Part shown: one piece after another, positions 15,282 to 20,426 of the stretch
Position numbering within the stretch: the first letter of the stretch is position 1
Layout of the letters: each line of letters opens with the position of its first letter
DNA from: Chromatiales bacterium
GTDB lineage: Bacteria > Pseudomonadota > Gammaproteobacteria > Chromatiales > Chromatiaceae
DNA: 20,426 nucleotides
Direction: 5' to 3'
NCBI GenBank assembly: GCA_022360595.1
Contig: JAKSCN010000451.1
Span: 1 to 20,426 of the forward strand
Program-made: the position numbers and the translations under genes
Notes under the pieces: generated by a model
Told to the model about the DNA's origin: nothing
Databases searched by the model: none
What the model saw: only the letters and a program-made list of their open reading frames with translations

Positions 15282-16213
15282 TCCTGCTCGTTAATGTCAG
15301 GTGCTTCGGGCATCTGCTCAGGTGAGATCGTGGCGATCTGTTCGCCCATCACAACCTTGGCATCGGCCAGGAAACCCTCCGACCACTCAATGGCGTCTTT
15401 GCCGAAGAGCAAGATAACGGTTGAGCCCATATTGAAGCGTCCCATCTCATCGCCTTTCGTCAGGTTTACCGGTAAAGAGGAGCGTTGCTGGTAGTCCCAC
15501 TGGTTGATGCGCTGGGAGATAGGCGCTACGGTGCCAGCCCAGACTGTGTCCATGCTGGCCACGAAAATAGCACCCACCATAATGACCGCCATGGGTCCGT
15601 GATCGGTCTCGAACAAGTTCACCACACGCTCATTACGGCTGAATAGGCGCGGTACAGCGCGTGTGGTTGATGGGCTGACACTGAACAGTCGCCCGGGGAT
15701 GTGAATCATTCGTTTCAGCTCACCGGCCAGTGGCATGTGGATACGGTGGTAGTCGCGGGGAGAGAGGTAGATGGTGGCGAATTTCCCATCGCTGAAGCGC
15801 TCGGTCCATTCCGCGTCGCCACCGAGCAGCTCTTCTAGGGAGTAGTCCTGGCCTTTGGCCTGGAAAATGCGCCCGTCGGCAATATCACCGGCCTGGCTTA
15901 CAGCACCGTCCACTGGGGAGGCAATGGTGGATGCTTCATTGCTGATCGGGCGAACATCCGGTTTGAGGGCGCGGGTAAAGAAAGCGTTGAAAGTCGGGTA
16001 CTGCTCTGGGTCTGGTTGTTCAGCCAGCGCCATATCCACCTTATAGAGCTTGATTATGCCCCGAATCAGTAGGTTTTTCAGAGGCACCCATTCACAACGG
16101 GTGAGCCAATGCATCAGTTGGGAGAGCAGGTGATGGGGCAGTAGATAGAGGATGAAGGCGAAGAGCCGATCCGCTAGGCTTGCATCGGATGGGGTGTTGT
16201 TGGCTGAACTCAT
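15278..16213 (-). CDS. psd: Phosphatidylserine decarboxylase proenzyme
   Basis: A 311-residue membrane-associated enzyme that makes phosphatidylethanolamine from phosphatidylserine. The self-cleavage site GST lies at about 263-265, with Ser 264 becoming the pyruvoyl group; here it reads MGST where many homologues have LGST. Catalytic Asp in ASPVDGAVS and His in YHRIHMP are present. The start is taken at ATG 16213, 4 bases after the SCO-like stop; an upstream in-frame ATG (16267) would overlap that gene by about 50 bases and lacks support. The ribosome site is weak, suggesting translational coupling to the preceding gene. It is the third gene of the rhodanese-SCO-psd operon. Confidence 0.96.
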   Translation of the reverse strand: MSSANNTPSDASLADRLFAFILYLLPHHLLSQLMHWLTRCEWVPLKNLLIRGIIKLYKVDMALAEQPDPEQYPTFNAFFTRALKPDVRPISNEASTIASPVDGAVSQAGDIADGRIFQAKGQDYSLEELLGGDAEWTERFSDGKFATIYLSPRDYHRIHMPLAGELKRMIHIPGRLFSVSPSTTRAVPRLFSRNERVVNLFETDHGPMAVIMVGAIFVASMDTVWAGTVAPISQRINQWDYQQRSSLPVNLTKGDEMGRFNMGSTVILLFGKDAIEWSEGFLADAKVVMGEQIATISPEQMPEAPDINEQD

Positions 16214-16217
16214 GATG

Positions 16218-16853
16218 TTACCGCTCTCTATCCAAGGTTTTGATGTCGGCAGAGATACTAACTGCATCTACTCTGCCGGTAAACACTCCCGCGAGCTGAG
16301 CGGTTGGGGTGATCAGCGCCATGCTGGTGCTGTGATCAATCTGTTGAGGGTCGGTGCCCTTGGTGGTGATTTTGTATGTGGCGCCGATCTGCTTGGTGAG
16401 CGACTCAATTTCTGTCCTATCGCCCCCAATAGCGATGAAGCCAGGATGGTAGCGTCTGACATAGTTGATCGCCTGAGCAGGTGTGGCGTTGGTATCAAGT
16501 TCCAGAAAAATTACCTGAACGCTATCTTGCAAATCGGGTTTGTCCGCCAATCGGTTGTAAATCTGTACGGCCAAGGTTAGCTGGTCATTGGAGATGGCTG
16601 AGTCGTGATGCCCAACCAACACCAAGCTCCATTTGCCTTGAAAATTCTTCTCAGAAAATCGCTGTTGGGTGCCGTAATGGGTTAAGTTGACAGCCTTTAT
16701 GGTGACAGGTGAAGCCAGTGGATGAAGGTTGAGATAGTCCGTTGTCTGAACGGCGTACTGGTTACCCCAGTAGTAACCGCCCAGCAGGGCCGCGATGGCA
16801 ATCAAAAAAAGCAGAAGTTTTTTATAGGGGGAACTGCCCCGCTTTTGGCGCAT
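16218..16853 (-). CDS. SCO1/SenC-like thioredoxin-fold protein lacking the Cys pair
   Basis: A 211-residue protein with an N-terminal membrane anchor (about 12-29) and a periplasmic SCO1/SenC thioredoxin-like domain. FQGKWSLVLVGHHDSAISND aligns with the segment that in copper chaperones carries CxxxC; both Cys positions are non-Cys here (Ser and Asn by alignment). The VIFLELDTNATPAQAINYV and IDHSTSMALI elements of the family remain, so the His ligand is kept. Classical Sco proteins deliver copper to cytochrome oxidase; without the Cys pair this one cannot bind copper that way and may be structural, regulatory or bind something else. Middle of the operon: 27 bases after the rhodanese stop, and 4 bases before psd. 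Confidence 0.85.
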   Translation of the reverse strand: MRQKRGSSPYKKLLLFLIAIAALLGGYYWGNQYAVQTTDYLNLHPLASPVTIKAVNLTHYGTQQRFSEKNFQGKWSLVLVGHHDSAISNDQLTLAVQIYNRLADKPDLQDSVQVIFLELDTNATPAQAINYVRRYHPGFIAIGGDRTEIESLTKQIGATYKITTKGTDPQQIDHSTSMALITPTAQLAGVFTGRVDAVSISADIKTLDRER

Positions 16854-16880
16854 ACAACACTCTACGGCAATACTATTTAC

Positions 16881-17699
16881 TCAGGTTTCTATAGGGGTGT
16901 CCTGGCGATTACCCCAGTCCGACCAAGAACCAGGATACCCTTTTATCTGTTTGAAGCCGAGTATCTTTAGCATCATGTAACTGTAGGATGAGCGGTGGTG
17001 GGTATGACAATAGGTGATTACCTCTTTGTCGGGAGTGATCCCACGTTTGGCCAGCTCTTCAAGTAGTCGCTCCGCTGAGTGCATACGCATATTGCGTGTC
17101 GGGTCCATGCCGGTTACCCAATCAAAGTGAACGGCTCCGGGAATATGGCCACCACGTTCAGCAAAGCGCCGTACACCGTTGTACTCATCGGCCGTCCGGG
17201 CATCAAGCAGCACAGTGGCGCTATTTTTCAGCTTACTCAAAATGTACTCACGATCGGCGACAGGTACATTATTGGGGGCTGCAGAAAATACCGCTGGAGC
17301 AATGGTGGTTGGTTGATCGGTTAAGGGATAGCCTTCGTTGAGCCAAGTGTGCAGGCCGCCATTCAGCAGTGAAAAACGGCTATGTCCCATGCACTCCAAG
17401 GTCCAAAGCAGGCGGGCCGCTTTGCCACCCCCTTCGTCATCATAGGCAACGATATGCTTTTCATTAGTAATGCCGTGTCTGGATAATATTTTTTCTAGGG
17501 TCTGGCTATCAGGCAGTAGTCCCATTACCGGCTTTTCAGCAGTTACAATCTGGTCATAGTCAAGAAAATGTGCGCCAGGTATGTGGGCTTGCTGATGTGT
17601 GGCCGCCTTGGACAGATCGACAATGACAATTCCACTGTTATCAAGCAGGGGTAATAACTGTTCGGGTTCGATCAGTAGCGGTAGTCGTTCAGTCGTCAT
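16881..17699 (-). CDS. rhdA: Two-domain rhodanese (thiosulfate sulfurtransferase)
   Basis: A 272-residue sulfurtransferase with a non-catalytic N-terminal rhodanese domain (about 5-130) and a catalytic C-terminal one (about 150-270). The active loop is CHTHHRS with Cys 231, very close to the CQTHHRS loop of Azotobacter RhdA. This loop moves sulfane sulfur from thiosulfate or a similar donor to an acceptor such as cyanide or a protein thiol. ATG 17699 is chosen over the GTG at 17711 because GTGGAG is at ribosome-site distance from it. It is first of the rhodanese-SCO-psd operon; rhdA also lies by psd in Pseudomonas. RhdA symbol is by homology. Confidence 0.92.
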   Translation of the reverse strand: MTTERLPLLIEPEQLLPLLDNSGIVIVDLSKAATHQQAHIPGAHFLDYDQIVTAEKPVMGLLPDSQTLEKILSRHGITNEKHIVAYDDEGGGKAARLLWTLECMGHSRFSLLNGGLHTWLNEGYPLTDQPTTIAPAVFSAAPNNVPVADREYILSKLKNSATVLLDARTADEYNGVRRFAERGGHIPGAVHFDWVTGMDPTRNMRMHSAERLLEELAKRGITPDKEVITYCHTHHRSSYSYMMLKILGFKQIKGYPGSWSDWGNRQDTPIET

Positions 17700-17830
17700 C
17701 TCTGTCTCCACCTGAATAGGGTTTCTGATCTGAAGTAACGGCTGATCAGCAGTATTTGGTCGTGGTAAATAACAAGTATGGTGTCGGTTTGGATGATTTC
17801 AAGGGGTAAAAAATTATGTGTAATTCCACC

Positions 17831-17859
17831 CTTGAAAAGATTTTTTTCTATCCCCAAAT
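17831..17859 (+). promoter_or_regulatory. Sigma-32 heat-shock promoter of hsp20
   Basis: CTTGAAA (17831-17837) and CCCCAAAT (17852-17859) are separated by 14 bases, matching the sigma-32 consensus (CTTGAAA, 11-15 bases, CCCCATnT) almost perfectly. It ends about 41 bases before the ATG of the small heat-shock gene, a suitable leader length. Confidence 0.8.
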
Positions 17860-17900
17860 CTCTATGCAAGTTTTATTGATGACAAAATTTGGAGATAGCT

Positions 17901-18332
17901 ATGACATATTTAGCCACGAATAATCGCTGGTCCCTGTTTGATGATATGGATCGTCAGATACGTCGTTTTTTACAGACCTCTAATGGCCATCAGGTCAAAG
18001 TGGAGAGCTGGATACCGGCGGCCGATATTGTTGAGACAGAAGAGAAGTATATTTTATTAACGGATATTCCAGGTGTTGATCCGGCGTCTATTGAAGTGTC
18101 GATGGATGACAATGTGCTGGTGATTGCCGGTAAGCGTGAAGCCATGGCAAGTGAAGAGGGTGTTGAGATTCATCGGCGTGAACGGATATCAGGTGATTTT
18201 GAGCGCCGCTTTAGATTGCCGGAAACAGTCGCGGTGAGTGAAATTTCAGCGACGGGTAAGCACGGTGTGCTGGAAGTGGTTATCCCTAAGAAGCCGGTAG
18301 AGCAGCCTCGCCGTATTCCTGTTACTCATTAA
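17901..18332 (+). CDS. Small heat-shock protein (Hsp20/alpha-crystallin family)
   Basis: A 143-residue cytoplasmic chaperone that holds unfolding proteins in oligomers. The N-terminal arm (1-37) contains NRWSLFDDMDRQIRRF. The alpha-crystallin domain (about 38-130) shows WIPAADIVETEEKYILLTDIPGV, ERRFRLPETVAV and GVLEVVIPKK, typical of bacterial class A/B sHsps; no IxI tail of the usual kind is obvious, but IPVTH follows. Start ATG 17901 with GGAG 7 bases before it; the TTG at 17889 is unlikely. It is single-gene, with the sigma-32 promoter upstream and a hairpin after it. Divergent from rhdA. Confidence 0.95.
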   Translation: MTYLATNNRWSLFDDMDRQIRRFLQTSNGHQVKVESWIPAADIVETEEKYILLTDIPGVDPASIEVSMDDNVLVIAGKREAMASEEGVEIHRRERISGDFERRFRLPETVAVSEISATGKHGVLEVVIPKKPVEQPRRIPVTH

Positions 18333-18345
18333 CGGGGAGTTCACT

Positions 18346-18367
18346 GGCCCTGAATGGATTCAGGGCC
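18346..18367. terminator. Bidirectional hairpin between hsp20 and usp
   Basis: GGCCCTGAAT (18346-18355) and ATTCAGGGCC (18358-18367) form a 10-bp inverted repeat with a 2-nt centre, so the top pairs would open. It lies between the convergent stop codons of the small heat-shock and universal stress genes. No T run. Confidence 0.6.
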
Positions 18368-18392
18368 TAGAGTCTGTTAGCACTAATAAAAA

Positions 18393-18824
18393 CTAACCTT
18401 TCACCACCATTACTGAGCAGCGTGCGTGTTCCACCACCTTGGTTGCACAAGAGCCGAGGAATACCTGCCCTAAACTTTGTGCATGTGAAGGGATGATAAT
18501 GAGATCAATTGATAGTTTTTCCGCCTGATACAGAATACGCTCTGCCGGGTTGCCCTCGGTAATGTGGGGATGTGTCTTTATATCTTTCGGAAAGTTGGAT
18601 GCGATGCACTTCTTCAACTCCTTTGCCACTGTTTTCATAGCATCTTTCATGGTTTTATTATCTGTAAAGAATGTTGAGACCATGGGCATGCCAAATCCCG
18701 GCATTACGGTTAACACATGAATTTCAGCGTCATGTTTGCGTGCTTCATCTATCGCGATCTTGATCGCCTTCATAGCGAGATGAGTATCTTGCAGATCGAT
18801 AGGCATTAATATTGAGTTAAACAT
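18393..18824 (-). CDS. Universal stress protein (UspA family) next to a TRAP transporter
   Basis: A 143-residue single-domain UspA protein. The start FNSILMPIDLQDTHLAMKAI and the end CSVMVVKG match the family. The nucleotide-binding loop is degenerate: SHAQSLGQVFLGS has LGS but lacks the first Gly residues of GxxGx9GS, so ATP binding is doubtful. AAGGA precedes ATG by 8 bases, and the start is 18 bases after the TRAP permease stop, so it is co-transcribed. In Halomonas TeaD, a Usp encoded in the TRAP operon, regulates the transporter; a like role is a fair inference here. Confidence 0.92.
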   Translation of the reverse strand: MFNSILMPIDLQDTHLAMKAIKIAIDEARKHDAEIHVLTVMPGFGMPMVSTFFTDNKTMKDAMKTVAKELKKCIASNFPKDIKTHPHITEGNPAERILYQAEKLSIDLIIIPSHAQSLGQVFLGSCATKVVEHARCSVMVVKG

Positions 18825-18842
18825 AACCAGATCCTTGCACTA

Positions 18843-20426
18843 TTAAGTCGTTGCCGGTGATTTAGCCAGTTTCATTTTGCGCCGCTTTTGGATCAAACCA
18901 ACGAAGCCCAATAAGATCACAGCGGGGATAAACATCAACTGCTTTGGCGGACGATCTGCTTCGATATGCAGTTCGGTAATCTCCCAATCAAAATCGATAC
19001 CGACGCTCTGTGCGGGGCTGCTGAAGACAACGTTGTCGACCAACACTTTGTTATCTTCTACCCGGGTCTCTATGCCTGCGTTCATCAGCCGCTGATGGCC
19101 TGGACCCGATTCGCCGAGTGGCAGTTCGATAGTTTTACGTACAAATTTTCCATCCAGGGTTTCACCCTGAACAATCATGCGAAGATTGTGATTATTGGGC
19201 ACCTGTTCAGCGATCGCTTCAATCTCTGTGGGTTGGATTCTGGAGATCGGATCGTAGACCTCATCCCACCAGAAACCGGGCCGAAATAGTGTGAAGGCGA
19301 CCAATAGCAGTGCAATTGATTCCCAAAGCTTGCTGCGGGTTAGCCAGTAACCTTGTGTGGCTGCGGCAAACAGCAGCATAGCTATTACGGCACTGCTGAT
19401 AACCAGGAGCAGTTCAAACCAGTTGCCGATGCCGATCATCAATAACTGGGTATTGAATATAAACAGGAATGGCAGAATGGCGGTTCGAATATCGTAGGTG
19501 AACCCTTGAATACCGGTTCTGATCGGGTCGCTTTTAGCAATAGCCGCCGCGGCAAATGCGGCCAGACCAACAGGTGGTGTATCGTCGGCTAAAATCCCGA
19601 AATAGAAGACGAACATATGTACGGCAATCAGTGGTACGATGACACCGTTTGCGGAGGCGAGTGCGACGACCACAGGCGCCATCAGACTGGAGACTACAAT
19701 ATAGTTCGCCGTTGTGGGCAAGCCCATGCCCAGGATGATGCAGATGCCGGCGGTGAAGATCAGGGCCAGCAGCAGATTACCACCCGAGATAAACTCAACG
19801 AACTCAATCATTACCTGACCGATACCGGTGAGTGTGATGGTGCCAACGACAATACCGGCGGCTGCAGTGGCCACGCCGATACCGATCATGTTGCGTGCGC
19901 CATTGACCAATCCTTCAATACAGTCATTGATGCCGTGCATCCAGGTGCCCTTGCCGGATTGACCCCGTAATTTGGCGAGCAGTGGACGTTGGGTCAGGAC
20001 AATAAAAATCATGAACAGTGTCGCCCAGAATGCAGAGAGGCCGGGTGAGAAGCGCTCAACAACCAGACACCACATCAGCACTACAATCGGGAGTAGAAAA
20101 TAGAGACCGACTTTTACGGTGGGGCCTACTTCAGGGAGTTTCAGCACGGGATCGTTAGGGTCGTCTACCTCCAGTTCCGGGTAGCGTGTGGCAAATTTCA
20201 GCAGGGCCACATAGATGGCCAGCACGGCGGCGCCGACGATATAGATGGCAGCATCACCCGCGAAGGTTTTGATCCAGCCGATACCGTAATAGACTGCTAA
20301 TCCGATCAGACAGATTCCGGTGATAATTCCAGCGGCAGTCATCAGTTTTTGCGCCAGGGTGCTCTGTACTGTTTTTGGAATACCCTTCATATTGGCCTTT
20401 AGGGCTTCCAGATGCACGATATAAAC
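18843..20426 (-). CDS. TRAP transporter fused permease (DctQM-like), 5' partial
   Basis: The frame is open to the right edge, leaving 527 residues of the C-terminal part of a fused small-plus-large membrane permease of the TRAP family. About eleven hydrophobic helices are visible. GMGLPTTANYIVVSSLMAP and DDTPPVGLAAFAAAAIAKSD are typical DctM motifs; the latter is characteristic of the fused subgroup. The last ~130 residues (start near EVYDPISRIQP) form a soluble domain of the DUF3394 type before a last hydrophobic helix. TRAP permeases take up organic acids or similar solutes with a periplasmic binding protein (not in the window) and a sodium gradient. Substrate unknown. The true start lies outside the window; the GTG at 20417 is internal, as residues before it are typical of the family. 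Confidence 0.93.
   Translation of the reverse strand, partial: VYIVHLEALKANMKGIPKTVQSTLAQKLMTAAGIITGICLIGLAVYYGIGWIKTFAGDAAIYIVGAAVLAIYVALLKFATRYPELEVDDPNDPVLKLPEVGPTVKVGLYFLLPIVVLMWCLVVERFSPGLSAFWATLFMIFIVLTQRPLLAKLRGQSGKGTWMHGINDCIEGLVNGARNMIGIGVATAAAGIVVGTITLTGIGQVMIEFVEFISGGNLLLALIFTAGICIILGMGLPTTANYIVVSSLMAPVVVALASANGVIVPLIAVHMFVFYFGILADDTPPVGLAAFAAAAIAKSDPIRTGIQGFTYDIRTAILPFLFIFNTQLLMIGIGNWFELLLVISSAVIAMLLFAAATQGYWLTRSKLWESIALLLVAFTLFRPGFWWDEVYDPISRIQPTEIEAIAEQVPNNHNLRMIVQGETLDGKFVRKTIELPLGESGPGHQRLMNAGIETRVEDNKVLVDNVVFSSPAQSVGIDFDWEITELHIEADRPPKQLMFIPAVILLGFVGLIQKRRKMKLAKSPATT

Noticed and set aside
16214..16267. Upstream Met start for psd at 16267
   Set aside because: Would overlap the SCO-like gene by about 50 bases; Met 16213 gives a tight 4-base junction and usual family length.

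Overview
The window reads as a gammaproteobacterial chromosome segment with moderate GC and dense, mostly operonic genes. The gene content fits a free-living or symbiotic sulfur-oxidising or Chromatiales-like lineage: a DUF302 protein, an RND exporter, a two-domain rhodanese, and a fimX-type locus in the order known from Pseudomonas. The taxonomic guess is inference; no rRNA gene or other phylogenetic marker is present beyond efp. No gene-free stretch exceeds about 220 bases, and I see no tRNA, rRNA, CRISPR array, insertion sequence or phage gene.

Left third (1-8451, all + strand): an RND-type inner-membrane exporter, cut by the left edge, carries a very unusual C-terminal extension: an extra hydrophobic segment, a Pro/Glu-rich linker and a histone-like Lys/Ala tail. 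It is followed by two secreted Pro/Tyr-rich low-complexity proteins flanking a secreted DUF4412/LolA-like protein, then an orphan ParA-type ATPase, a membrane-anchored TPR protein, a membrane-anchored DUF302 protein, a perfect 16-bp hairpin, and a membrane-anchored Met-rich coiled-coil protein. Spacing and shared envelope targeting suggest one functional unit. This is the best candidate for an undescribed system: an envelope export or assembly apparatus positioned by a ParA ATPase. Its function is not deducible from sequence alone.

Middle (8492-15281): a FimX-like c-di-GMP effector (degenerate REC, PAS, degenerate GGDEF, degenerate EAL) lies downstream of a PilZ-like protein whose two c-di-GMP-binding motifs are separated by a long low-complexity insert. 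Both are on the - strand and point to type IV pilus or surface-behaviour control. Next comes a complete EF-P modification locus: epmB (-) divergent from efp (+) and epmA (+), with only 34 bp between epmB and efp.

Right third (15278-20426): a - strand operon of rhodanese, a Cys-less SCO-like protein and psd (phosphatidylserine decarboxylase), whose stop codon overlaps that of the convergent epmA. A + strand small heat-shock gene has a very good sigma-32 promoter. A - strand TRAP fused permease, cut by the right edge, is followed by a universal stress protein. The combination fimX / PilZ protein / psd / rhodanese matches, as I recall it, the P. aeruginosa PA4959-PA4956 neighbourhood, with the EF-P and SCO genes inserted.
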